A stretch of 24,478 bases of DNA from M30B19 sp041688615 (GTDB lineage Bacteria > Planctomycetota > Planctomycetia > Pirellulales > Pirellulaceae): NCBI GenBank assembly GCA_041688615.1, contig JBDNHU010000194.1, positions 1 to 24,478 of the forward strand. Direction: 5' to 3'. Position 1 is the first letter of the stretch, and each line of letters begins with the position of its first letter. Position numbers and translations under genes: made by a program. Positions 8,025 to 15,821 of this stretch are shown one piece after another. The notes below the pieces were generated by a model, which was not told the DNA's origin, searched no databases, and saw only the letters and a program-made list of their open reading frames with translations.

Positions 8025-8909
8025 ATGCAATTGGAACAGACCATTGGAAATACGCCATTGGTTCGGCTACAGCGAATGCCCGGTGAAACGTCCAACGGTA
8101 TCTTTGCCAAATTGGAAGGGAATAATCCAGCTGGATCGGTAAAAGACCGGTCGGCGTATGGAATGATTGCGGCCGCTCAGCAGCGTGGCCAAATCAAACC
8201 GGGTGACACTTTGATTGAAGCCACCAGCGGCAACACTGGGATCGCCTTGGCGATGGTCGCAGCGATGTGGGGATATTCCATCAAATTGATTATGCCTGAA
8301 AATTCTACTCAGGAACGCAAGGATTCGATGCGGGCCTACGGAGCGGAATTAATTGAAGTTAGTAAAGAAGACGGAATGGAGGGTGCCAGAGATTTAGCGT
8401 TACGGATGCAGGCCCAAGGGCAGGGAATCGTTTTGGATCAATTTGCCAACCCCGACAATCCCAGGGCCCATTATGAAACGACTGGCCCTGAGATCTGGTC
8501 CCAAACCGATGGTAAAGTGACCCATTTTATTAGTTCGATGGGAACCACTGGAACGATTATGGGGGTTTCCAAGTATTTGAAGCAACACAATCCCGAGATC
8601 CAGATCATTGGCCTGCAGCCGTCCGAGGGCGCGAAGATTCCGGGAATTCGGCGGTGGCCTGAGGCGTATCGTCCCAAGTTCTTTGAGCCTAGCCGAGTGG
8701 ACAGGGTGATCGACGTGCAGCAAACGGACGCTGAAAACATGATGCGGCGACTGGGGCGCGAGGAAGGGATTTGCTGCGGCGTTTCAAGTGGGGCTTCGGT
8801 TTGGGCTGCGTTGGAACTGAGTAAAGAGGTTCAAAACGCGGTCATGGTTTGCATCATTTGTGATCGTGGGGACCGCTATTTGTCTTCGGGCGTGTTTTGT
8901 GAACCGTAA
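8025..8909 (+). CDS. cysM: Cysteine synthase B (O-acetylserine sulfhydrylase)
   Basis: A PLP enzyme that makes L-cysteine from O-acetylserine and sulfide, or S-sulfocysteine from thiosulfate in the CysM subtype. The 294 residues align over their full length. Landmarks are TIGNTPLVRL (6-15), KLEGNNPAGSVKDR with the PLP-binding Lys40, EATSGNTGIALAM (65-77), the phosphate loop SSMGTTGTIMG, CGVSSGAS and the C-terminal DRGDRYLSSGVF. NNPAGSVKDR and the C-terminus favour CysM over CysK. The start is ATG at 8025, because AAGGA at 8012-8016 lies 8 bases upstream and the MxLEQTIGNTP beginning is canonical. The frame is open for 19 codons upstream without homology. No sulfate-assimilation genes are adjacent. 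Confidence 0.94.
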   Translation: MQLEQTIGNTPLVRLQRMPGETSNGIFAKLEGNNPAGSVKDRSAYGMIAAAQQRGQIKPGDTLIEATSGNTGIALAMVAAMWGYSIKLIMPENSTQERKDSMRAYGAELIEVSKEDGMEGARDLALRMQAQGQGIVLDQFANPDNPRAHYETTGPEIWSQTDGKVTHFISSMGTTGTIMGVSKYLKQHNPEIQIIGLQPSEGAKIPGIRRWPEAYRPKFFEPSRVDRVIDVQQTDAENMMRRLGREEGICCGVSSGASVWAALELSKEVQNAVMVCIICDRGDRYLSSGVFCEP

Positions 8910-9289
8910 GCAGTGAAATTCTACTTTTTTCCAAGCAGCCGGGGTGGTGGTTGTCGGTATCTGAACGGACTGGCGAAACTTATCGACGACCTGATGGGTT
9001 CGAAAAACTAAGTGAGCGTTTACGGAATTTAGCGCGATTGGGCCGAATAGTGATCCATTGGGCAGGAGATCTGATGGGTTTCGCCAGGAAATTCGCTCAA
9101 TGGGCCGCGATTCCAGTGAAAACCCTCTTTATAACGGACGCAAAGTCCGATAGACTACGCGATTCCCATTTTTACCACCCAAATACTTTGGCCGCGTAAT
9201 TTAGCTTCGGCCGGGTAAATTAGCTGCCGCAACGGATCGTGGCAGTAAAAAAGGGTGGTGTTGTTCCTTAGTCAGAAGGTCGTGCAGAC
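8910..9289. other. 380-bp leader region before rpmI
   Basis: No credible gene is seen; an 82-codon frame starting with TTG at 8951 has no family resemblance. infC, which usually precedes rpmI, is absent. A possible -10 box TATAAC sits at 9130-9135 with no good -35, and a small hairpin CGGAC/GTCCG follows at 9135-9149. Two further hairpins (9197-9222 and 9224-9245) precede the rpmI ribosome-binding site. Confidence 0.5.
9197..9245 (+). promoter_or_regulatory. Twin-hairpin leader of rpmI, candidate autoregulatory element
   Basis: TAATTTA (9197-9203) pairs exactly with TAAATTA (9216-9222). One base later, CTGCCGC (9224-9230) pairs with GTGGCAG (9239-9245), with one G-U pair. An A-rich stretch and then the rpmI ribosome-binding site follow. 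L20-dependent autogenous control of this operon through leader RNA is established in E. coli and Bacillus. That these hairpins do the same here is inference. The sequence does not visibly match the known leader. Confidence 0.35.
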
Positions 9290-9493
9290 ATGCCGAAGAT
9301 GAAGACCCACAAAGGAACCAAGAAGCGTTTTCGCCTGACAGCCACCGGAAAAGCGATGCATCGCTCGTCTGGTACAAGTCACTTGAACTCGCGCCTTAGC
9401 AAGAAGCGTCGCCGCAACTTGCGTGGCACAACGGTTAACGCCGAGTGCAACGGGCCGATGATTCGACGTGCGTTAGGCAAGTACAGTAGTTAG
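9290..9493 (+). CDS. rpmI: Large ribosomal subunit protein L35
   Basis: A structural protein of the 50S subunit. The 67 residues are typical in length and show the family hallmarks: MPKMKTHKGTKKRFRLTATG at the start, HLNSRLSKKRRRNLRG in the middle and a short C-terminus, with about a third basic residues. The ATG at 9290 is preceded by AGAAGG at 9274-9279. rplT follows on the same strand but only after an unusually long 323 bp, and infC is not upstream. The pair is probably still one transcript ending at the terminator after rplT. Confidence 0.96.
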   Translation: MPKMKTHKGTKKRFRLTATGKAMHRSSGTSHLNSRLSKKRRRNLRGTTVNAECNGPMIRRALGKYSS

Positions 9494-9816
9494 TGTTGGT
9501 TGCAATTTTCCAGTTTGCTGATGTGTTAGCAGCTTGTAAATTGCTCGACTTAGGTATTGGAATGCTATTGGTTCGAACCCTTCGCGGGTTTCAGGCCTGC
9601 AACAGGCACTGTGAACTTGAAAAGGTGGTTGAGAGTGAAGGCGATTCGTGGAACTTTAGCCAGTGCCAGGAAAGCGTCGTTTGAAATTTCCCTATTTTCT
9701 TTTTGCCAACGTCCGGGTGTCCAAAAAACCTAACTTCGTGTTCAAGAGAACTTGTCTAAATCAAGTTGGCAAATGGCACGAGACCTTGCGGCGTTTGGAA
9801 TTAAAGGTATCTATCG
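9494..9816. other. 323-bp spacer between rpmI and rplT
   Basis: No gene is seen. A hairpin AACCC/GGGTT with loop TTCGC lies at 9576-9590. The GGTTCGAACCC there looks like a tRNA T-arm, but no acceptor or anticodon stem fits. In most bacteria this spacer is a few dozen bases. The extra sequence could contain an internal promoter or an RNA regulatory element. Confidence 0.5.
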
Positions 9817-10173
9817 ATGAGAACAACCAAAGGCGCGGCTCGCGCTAAAGCGAAGCGTCGCTTATTTAAACGGGCCAAAGGCTACGTTGGTGGACGTGGT
9901 AGTTTATTGCGAAGTGTCAAGGAAACCTTGCTTCGCGCTGGCGTGTACGCGTACCGCGACCGTCGGGTCAAGAAGCGACAATTCCGTCGTTTGTGGATTA
10001 CTCGTTTGAACGCAGCATGTCGTTTGAACGGACTTCGTTATAGTGAATTCATTTCGGGCTTGTCCAAGGCCCATATTGAATTGGATCGTAAATCGTTGAG
10101 CGAAATCGCGATCTATGATCCCGCAGGTTTTACATCGGTTGCTTCCGCTGTTAAGACGGCTCTGGGTAAGTAA
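9817..10173 (+). CDS. rplT: Large ribosomal subunit protein L20
   Basis: Binds 23S rRNA early in 50S assembly and in several bacteria also represses its own operon. The 118 residues match the family in length and sequence: a basic N-terminal tail (RTTKGAARAKAKRRLFKRAKGYVGG), YAYRDRRVKKRQFRRLWITR, LNAACRLNGLRYSEFISGL and AHIELDRKSLSEIAIYDP. ATG at 9817 has AAAGG at 9803-9807, 9 bases upstream. A strong rho-independent terminator follows 40 bases after the stop, so the ribosomal unit ends here and pheS has its own promoter. Confidence 0.97.
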   Translation: MRTTKGAARAKAKRRLFKRAKGYVGGRGSLLRSVKETLLRAGVYAYRDRRVKKRQFRRLWITRLNAACRLNGLRYSEFISGLSKAHIELDRKSLSEIAIYDPAGFTSVASAVKTALGK

Positions 10174-10213
10174 CCGCTGGAAGTTGAACTTGAATCAGGG
10201 TTCGAGAAATTTG

Positions 10214-10254
10214 GAGAGCCATCGCTAAGCCTTGCGATCGGCTCTCTTTTTTTT
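10214..10254 (+). terminator. Rho-independent terminator after rplT
   Basis: GAGAGCC and ATCGC (10214-10225) pair with GCGAT and GGCTCTC (10234-10246) with one bulged C, giving a 12-bp stem with an 8-base loop. Eight T follow directly (10247-10254). Confidence 0.95.
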
Positions 10255-10371
10255 GTACATTACTTGTGTTGCACAGCGTGGTTGATGCTTGGCATTTTCG
10301 AGCCAGCGTTGTTGTGCAGTATGCAGCTTCGGGTCGACGACATTCCACTCTTAATAGATTGGCAGTAGCTC

Positions 10372-11412
10372 ATGTCTTTACAGCAATTCCTTGACGATTT
10401 AGACGTATTGGTCACCAAGGCGCAGCAGGCGTTTGATTCTGCGGTTTCGTTAGCGGACATGGAAACCAGTCGGATCGAATTCCTGGGCGCAAAGTCGGGC
10501 CTGTTGAAGTCTGTGCAGAAGCAGATGGGTACGGTGCCTGGTCCCGAAAAGCCCGCCGCTGGAAAGCGTTTCAATGAGGTTAAAAATGCCATCGAATCCG
10601 CGTTTGATGCGGCCGCCCAACGATTGGAAACCAGTGCAGTTGAAGTTGCTGACGAAGGATTTGATGCAACCTTGCCCGGCCCGAAAATTTCGATGGGTAA
10701 AATCCATCCGATCAGTCAGACAATTCTTCTGTTGAAAGACATTATGGGGCGACTGGGCTTCACGCCGGTGGAAGGCCCGGAGATTGAAGATTCCTGGCAC
10801 AACTTTGATGCCTTGAATGTGCCACTAGCTCATCCGGCTCGCGATCCGTTGGACAATTTCTACTTGTCCAACGCGAAGATATTCGCCAGTGACTTGGCCG
10901 CGGGAACCGCATCCCAAGCCGATATGCTGCGTAGCCAAACCAGTACCGTTCAAGTTCGGATGATGCAGCACAATCAACCACCACTGCGAATTATTTCGCT
11001 CGGCCGCGTCTATCGACCTGACACCGCCGATGAGACTCACTATCCAATGTTTCATCAGATGGAAGGTTTGATGGTGGACAAGCACGTCACGATGGCGGAC
11101 TTGAAAACGGTCTTGCGATTGTTTGCGACGGCCTACTTGGGCGACAGTGTTCCGGTTCGCTTTCGGCCCAGTTTCTTTCCATTCACCGAACCTAGTGTGG
11201 AAGTTGACTACTTTTGGAACGATCGTTGGGTGGAATTCGGTGGTGCCGGGATGGTCGATCCCAACGTGTTGACGTCGGTGGGATACGATCCCGAACAGGT
11301 GACGGGTTTCGCGTTTGGGTTGGGTGTCGAACGGCTGTGCATGATTCGGCATGGAATTAAGGACATTCGCGATTTATACACGAACGATGTTCGGTTTTTG
11401 GCTCAGTTTTAG
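10372..11412 (+). CDS. pheS: Phenylalanyl-tRNA synthetase alpha subunit
   Basis: The catalytic subunit of the class II alpha2-beta2 enzyme that charges tRNA-Phe. The 346 residues hold an N-terminal coiled-coil region (about 1-85) that normally contacts tRNA. The class II core follows: motif 1 around KIHPISQTILLLKDIMGRLGF, motif 2 as FHQMEGLMVD followed by VRFRPSFFPFTEPSVEVD, and motif 3 as FAFGLGVERLCMIRHGIKDIR. Length matches the family (327-350). The ATG at 10372 has no clear Shine-Dalgarno site. pheT follows after 144 bp on the same strand. Confidence 0.97.
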   Translation: MSLQQFLDDLDVLVTKAQQAFDSAVSLADMETSRIEFLGAKSGLLKSVQKQMGTVPGPEKPAAGKRFNEVKNAIESAFDAAAQRLETSAVEVADEGFDATLPGPKISMGKIHPISQTILLLKDIMGRLGFTPVEGPEIEDSWHNFDALNVPLAHPARDPLDNFYLSNAKIFASDLAAGTASQADMLRSQTSTVQVRMMQHNQPPLRIISLGRVYRPDTADETHYPMFHQMEGLMVDKHVTMADLKTVLRLFATAYLGDSVPVRFRPSFFPFTEPSVEVDYFWNDRWVEFGGAGMVDPNVLTSVGYDPEQVTGFAFGLGVERLCMIRHGIKDIRDLYTNDVRFLAQF

Positions 11413-11556
11413 AGTTTCTATTTGTGATGTAGTTTGCGATGGGTTGATGGATCGCTATGGCGTGCGATGCCCTATTGGACGGACCGATTGCCTGGGTGGT
11501 TTGCAGCATTTCTTGGCGAAATTTGCCTACGATTTCGTAATCTTTGGAAAACAAAA

Positions 11557-13623
11557 ATGATCGTTTCATGGAACTGGCTAAAGCGTTATTTGCCGTTGGA
11601 AATGTCTGCCGATGAATTGGCGACCCGGTTCAGTTTAAGTGGATTGAACCACGAGAGCACCGAAGTGGTTTTTGACGATTTGGCGATCGATTTGGAAGTG
11701 ACTAGTAATCGTCCGGATTGTCTGGGCCATATCGGAGTTGCCCGCGAAGCTAGTGTGCTTTACGACTTGCCGTTGTCCTTGCCTAACCCAAAGCCCATCG
11801 CGTCTGGACCTGGAATACAATCGCTGGCATCGCTGTCGATTGAATGTTTGGATCTGTGCCCAAGGTACACGGCGCGATTGATCCAAGGCGTTAAGGTGGG
11901 CCCAAGTCCAAAATGGCTGTCGGAATTGTTGCGAAACCGTAGTGGAAAGCCGCTGGAATTCAAGTCGATCAATAATGTGGCGGACATTACCAATTTTGTC
12001 ATGATGGAATGCGGTCAGCCCTTACATGCTTTTGATTTCAGCCAGATTAGCGGCAGTGAAATTGTGGTACGGCGAGCCATTGAAGGTGAGTCACTCGAGG
12101 CGATTGATCACAATCGATATACGTTGAAAGCTGGGATGTGTGTGATTGCCGATCAGGCGAAACCACTTGCCTTGGCGGGAATTATGGGCGGCAAGGGATC
12201 GGAAATTGATACCGATACGACCAGTGTATTGATCGAAGCGGCCGACTTTTCGCCGATGAGTATACGCGACACTTCGCGACAGTTGAAATTGGGTTCCGAA
12301 TCGTCGTATCGGTTTGAAAGAACGGTCGATCCTGAAGGGATCGATTGGGCTAGTCGACGTTGTTGCGAACTGATTTTGGAACTGTGTGGTGGGACGCTTT
12401 GCGAAGGGGTGATTGAAGTGGGTGCAGCACCTGCCGAGCCGCCGGCGGTCACGCTGAGATTAAGTCAGGTACAGCGAGTGCTAGGGATTTCAATCGATCC
12501 AGTGACAGTCGTGCGAATCTTGACCGCGTTGGGAAATACGGTTGTTCAACAGGACCAGGCGTCGATCCAATTCCAAACGCCTTCTTGGAGGCGGGACTTG
12601 AGTCGCGAAGTAGATTTGATCGAGGAAGTGGCTCGAATTCACGGCTACGATCAAATTCCAGAAGATCGCGATGTTCCGATGGCGGTGTCGGTGACTCCCG
12701 CGGCAGATGTTGCCGTTGGACGAATTCGGCGAACTTTGACTGCCTGCGGATTCAACGAAGCGTTGTCGCCTAGTTTGGTGCCACCCGAGATTTCCGAACT
12801 GTATTCACCTTGGTCGAAATTGCCGGCGATGATCACCAGTCAACCCATGTCGGGTGTCTTGGATTCTAAGTTTTGGAATACTGCGGGGCCCGTCCATTGT
12901 GTTCGTCGAAGTTTAATTCCTAGTTTGCTGGAATTGCGACGCATCAATGAATATCGGCATAGCGAACCGGTGGAACTGTTCGAAATCGCGAAAGCTTACT
13001 TGGCCAACCCGGGCGGGTTCCCGCACGAGTCGACGCTGGTGGGTCTGTGCAGTGGACGGGATCTGTTGTCGGTCAAGAGTGTTGTAATGTCGATGGCGGA
13101 TGCGTTAAATCATCAGCTGGCGATTACGGTTAATTCGTTGAACGACCCATTCTTTGCCCCTGGCAAGGCGATCCAGTTGTGTATCGATGGCGAAGTCATT
13201 GGATTGCTGGGCGAAATTTCAACGGCAACTCAAAAGAAGTTGAAGATGCGGAACAAAGCCGTGGTGGGAGAAATACAATTGGCTGCACTGACCCAGGCGA
13301 TGCAATTGATTCCACAGTCGCAACGGCAAAGTCCGTATCCAGCGATCGAACGGGACCTAAACTTCATTGTCGATTCCGCAGTTCGTTGGGCAGATATTCA
13401 GCAAACGGTCCAAGCGGCGGGTGGTCGTTTGCTGGAGAACGTTCAGTACCGCGAGACCTTTGTTGATGCTAAACGCGATGGTGAAGGGAAGAAGCGGGTC
13501 TTGTTGGCGGTGACGATTCGTTCGGCATCGACCACATTGACCGGCCGGCAAGCGGACGAAGTTTGCAACGCAATTATTGGTAGCTGTGATGACAAGCTAG
13601 GCGCCAAGTTAGTGACCGCCTAG
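11557..13623 (+). CDS. pheT: Phenylalanyl-tRNA synthetase beta subunit, lacking the tRNA-binding (B2/EMAP-like) domain
   Basis: Partner of PheS. The 688 residues are about 107 shorter than E. coli PheT (795). The start MIVSWNWLKRYLPLEMSADE is the family N-terminus, but after SLSGLNHESTEVVFDD (residue about 41) it jumps straight to IDLEVTSNRPDCLGHIGVAR, which in E. coli lies after the roughly 110-residue tRNA-binding OB-fold. The rest is complete: B3/4 (PRYTARLIQGV ... KSINNVADITNFVMMECG, about 110-165), B5 (TLRLSQVQRVLGISI), the catalytic-like core, and the C-terminal FDX-ACB anticodon-binding domain from YPAIERDLNFIVD to the end. ATG at 11557 begins the homology; the frame is open for 41 codons upstream without similarity. 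Confidence 0.95.
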   Translation: MIVSWNWLKRYLPLEMSADELATRFSLSGLNHESTEVVFDDLAIDLEVTSNRPDCLGHIGVAREASVLYDLPLSLPNPKPIASGPGIQSLASLSIECLDLCPRYTARLIQGVKVGPSPKWLSELLRNRSGKPLEFKSINNVADITNFVMMECGQPLHAFDFSQISGSEIVVRRAIEGESLEAIDHNRYTLKAGMCVIADQAKPLALAGIMGGKGSEIDTDTTSVLIEAADFSPMSIRDTSRQLKLGSESSYRFERTVDPEGIDWASRRCCELILELCGGTLCEGVIEVGAAPAEPPAVTLRLSQVQRVLGISIDPVTVVRILTALGNTVVQQDQASIQFQTPSWRRDLSREVDLIEEVARIHGYDQIPEDRDVPMAVSVTPAADVAVGRIRRTLTACGFNEALSPSLVPPEISELYSPWSKLPAMITSQPMSGVLDSKFWNTAGPVHCVRRSLIPSLLELRRINEYRHSEPVELFEIAKAYLANPGGFPHESTLVGLCSGRDLLSVKSVVMSMADALNHQLAITVNSLNDPFFAPGKAIQLCIDGEVIGLLGEISTATQKKLKMRNKAVVGEIQLAALTQAMQLIPQSQRQSPYPAIERDLNFIVDSAVRWADIQQTVQAAGGRLLENVQYRETFVDAKRDGEGKKRVLLAVTIRSASTTLTGRQADEVCNAIIGSCDDKLGAKLVTA

Positions 13624-13936
13624 GACTAGGTCGCGGGGCTTGCGAGGTCTGGGTAGGTTCTTCGGCATCGGGTTGCGGGCAGGTTTGGGTTTGAGCCCAA
13701 TGAGTGGTCGAGAAGTTTAGGATCAAACACCGCCGGTTGGACGAAAAGGTTTCCAAAAGGCTGCGTTTGGTGTGATTTCAAGACTCAAATGTTGTGTTTC
13801 TGGAACTTGACGTGGTGCACTGACGTAAATTTGAGCTTTGGGGACAGGCATTTTGGAATTGGCACGCGGCTTGCATTACAGGGTGGCTGTTGCGAATTTT
13901 TAAACCGCTTGATCTTAAACCACGACGGGCCTAAGC
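13624..13936. other. Spacer between pheT and the small membrane protein gene
   Basis: No gene and no clear terminator for pheST is seen. The only strong signal is the sigma-54 promoter at 13860-13875. Confidence 0.6.
13860..13875 (+). promoter_or_regulatory. Consensus sigma-54 (RpoN) -24/-12 promoter
   Basis: TGGCACGCGGCTTGCA matches the sigma-54 consensus TGGCACG-N4-TTGCW at every defined position, with the required 10 bases between the GG and GC elements. Transcription would start near 13886, about 50 bases before the ATG at 13937. Sigma-54 promoters need an enhancer-binding activator; its site would be expected 80-150 bases upstream, and I could not identify it. Confidence 0.85.
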
Positions 13937-14173
13937 ATGACTAATTACGTTGAATTGAAATCCGCGAGTCTTTGGGTGGACAACTATCAGCCGAAAAAAG
14001 TGGTCAAGCATGGGCGCTTCATAAATCGACTGACTTTCACGATCATGGTAAGTTCGGCGGCAACTATTTGCTACATTGCGTACACCGACGATGGTCTTTT
14101 GATGGCAGAGGTTCAAGGCTGGATCGGACAATGTCGAGCGTTTGTATCGAATTTATTGCGCACTAACGTCTAG
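13937..14173 (+). CDS. Small single-pass membrane protein of unknown function
   Basis: A 78-residue protein I do not recognise. It has a basic N-terminal part (about 1-31, with QPKKVVKHGRFINR), one likely membrane segment at about 32-49 (LTFTIMVSSAATICYIAY) and a short C-terminal part with DDGLLMAEVQGWIG. By the positive-inside rule the N-terminus would be cytoplasmic. There is no signal-peptidase or lipoprotein motif, no pilin-type cleavage site and no PEP-CTERM tail. Support for a real gene is mainly the sigma-54 promoter about 50 bases upstream of the predicted transcription start-to-ATG interval. The ribosome-binding site is weak. The DUF167 gene and fliM follow on the same strand, so it may head a short transcript. 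Confidence 0.6.
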   Translation: MTNYVELKSASLWVDNYQPKKVVKHGRFINRLTFTIMVSSAATICYIAYTDDGLLMAEVQGWIGQCRAFVSNLLRTNV

Positions 14174-14244
14174 TTTCGCTCGGTACTTCGTCCGCTTGCC
14201 AGAGACTGTAAGCGTCGATCTGGATTACGCTTGAAAAGAAAATT

Positions 14245-14550
14245 ATGGACCTAAGTTTGGTGATGCACCCTGATGGTGTTTTGTTGCCAGTCAAAATTTT
14301 GCCAAATTCTAAATCGGACAGTTTTCGCGGTGTCTACGACCATGCGCTGAAAATTAGCGTCACCGCAGTAGCCGAGCACGGCAAAGCAAACAAAGCAGTG
14401 CTGGCCTTCTTGGCAAAGGCATTGCGGATTGCCAAGAGTGATTTGAGTATTCATGCGGGCGAAAGTGATTGTCGCAAAGTAATACGGGTTCAAGGTGTGA
14501 CAGAAGCTCAGATGGTGGCACGACTAACGGCGTGTGGAATTCAATGCTAA
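14245..14550 (+). CDS. DUF167 / UPF0235 (YggU-like) protein
   Basis: A 101-residue member of the DUF167 family, whose biochemical function is unknown. The hallmark order is present: VKILPNSKSDSFRGVYDHALKI, then EHGKANKAVLAFLAKAL, then the GES-x-C-RKVIRVQG stretch. The family usually has GxTSRxK at the last site; here it is GESDCRK. Structures of relatives show a small alpha/beta fold. ATG at 14245 follows a weak purine run GAAAAGAAAA. It lies 71 bp after the small membrane protein gene and 194 bp before fliM. Confidence 0.85.
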   Translation: MDLSLVMHPDGVLLPVKILPNSKSDSFRGVYDHALKISVTAVAEHGKANKAVLAFLAKALRIAKSDLSIHAGESDCRKVIRVQGVTEAQMVARLTACGIQC

Positions 14551-14649
14551 GTGAGGCAATCCCTTTGATGCCAAGCCGACTGCTGCGATGCTAGCGTCCT
14601 TGCGGCGTTCTGATTTGCGTTGTTAGGCGTTAAGTGATTCGCATTGACT

Positions 14650-14678
14650 TTGACCTAAGGTTTGTACGACACTATCTG
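14650..14678 (+). promoter_or_regulatory. Possible sigma-70 promoter for fliM
   Basis: TTGACC (14650-14655), a 17-base spacer and TATCTG (14673-14678). The -35 is good and the -10 only partial. It lies about 65 bases before the fliM start codon. Confidence 0.35.
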
Positions 14679-14744
14679 ATATCCAAAGCGGCAAGATTCC
14701 CCGCTTGTCGGAAATTGAGATCGATTGCAAGGAAGCGGTTCTCG

Positions 14745-15821
14745 ATGAGTGACGATCATATCTTAAGCCAGGCGGAAGTTGAGAGCTTATTAAGCTCGAT
14801 GGATACTGGTGTCTCCGCAGCGCTTAGTCGCGAGGTTGAAGAGAAATCTCGCCCCAAACAAAAGATATCTCCCTACGATTTTAAACGCCCCGAACGAGTG
14901 GGCAAGGAGCAGATGCGAGCGTTGCAGAGCTTGCATGAAGGTTTTGGTCGCAACTTTGGCGCGTCAATGTCAGCGTTATTGCGCACGATGGTGGACGTGA
15001 AGTTAACCAGCGTCGATCAATTGACCTTTAGCGAATTTGTCTTTGGGCTAGAGAATCCCACGTGCTTTGTTTTGCTGGACGCTGACCCGTTGAAGGGCAA
15101 TTTGATTTTAGATATCAATCCAGCGATTCTGTTTCCGATGATTGATCGGATGTTGGGCGGTGGTAAGGAATCTTCGATCACGTTGCGTCGACCCTTGACG
15201 GAGATTGAAAGGCGATTGGTCCAGCGGATCATCACGCTGTTTTTGGAAGAGATGGCAAATTCTTGGGAGAACGTAATTCAATTGGATCTGTCGGTGGTTA
15301 GAATTGAAAGCAACCCTCAGTTGGTGTCGATTGTTCCGCCCAACGAAGTCATTGTTTTGATAGGGTTCGAACTCTCGATGCAAGGCGTTCGTGGCATGCT
15401 AAATCTTTGCATACCTTATAACAGCATTGAACGATTTAGCAGCACTTTGGTTGCAAACAGTTGGCAGGGTTACGGTCGTGGTCATTCCACCGACGAGACC
15501 CGAGCTCACATTGCCGTGGAAATGGAAAATTCTGAAGTTGAGGTCGTGGTATCTTTGGCCAATAGTCGAATCACTACATCGGAATTGTTGGGGCTTCGTG
15601 TTGGTGACATTATTACCACCGAACACGACGTCAAGACACCGCTAAGTTTGTTAGTCGGTGGTCACACAAAGTACTTGGGACGTCCTGGCGCTATCAAAGG
15701 AAAGAAAGCGATCCAAATTGAAGAAGTCGTCTTTCCAATTGATCGCCCCAAGCCGAATAAAACGCATAACGTAAAGGAAGCTCGGGAGAACGGTGGTGGC
15801 CAAACAAGCGACGGTAAGTAA
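14745..15821 (+). CDS. fliM: Flagellar motor switch protein FliM
   Basis: A component of the flagellar C-ring that binds phosphorylated CheY and sets the direction of rotation. The 358 residues show the N-terminal CheY-P-binding peptide ILSQAEVESLL (6-16), a linker, the conserved SPYDFKRPERVGKEQMRAL (42-60), the CheC-like middle domain with DRMLGGG (134-140) and a C-terminal SpoA (FliN-like) domain at about 260-332 (SRITTSELLGLRVGDII). The tail is polar. I place the start at ATG 14745 because MSDDHILSQAEVESLL is the family's N-terminus and AAGGA lies at 14729-14733; the frame is open 37 codons upstream without homology. No other flagellar gene is in the window, so this fliM is separated from any fli operon. 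Confidence 0.95.
   Translation: MSDDHILSQAEVESLLSSMDTGVSAALSREVEEKSRPKQKISPYDFKRPERVGKEQMRALQSLHEGFGRNFGASMSALLRTMVDVKLTSVDQLTFSEFVFGLENPTCFVLLDADPLKGNLILDINPAILFPMIDRMLGGGKESSITLRRPLTEIERRLVQRIITLFLEEMANSWENVIQLDLSVVRIESNPQLVSIVPPNEVIVLIGFELSMQGVRGMLNLCIPYNSIERFSSTLVANSWQGYGRGHSTDETRAHIAVEMENSEVEVVVSLANSRITTSELLGLRVGDIITTEHDVKTPLSLLVGGHTKYLGRPGAIKGKKAIQIEEVVFPIDRPKPNKTHNVKEARENGGGQTSDGK

Noticed and set aside
8951..9199. An 82-codon frame between cysM and rpmI
   Set aside because: It starts with TTG without a ribosome-binding site, overlaps the likely promoter/leader region and matches no known family.
9566..9595. GGTTCGAACCC, resembling a tRNA T-arm
   Set aside because: Bases on either side do not pair as a T-stem, and no acceptor, anticodon or D-arm can be drawn around it.
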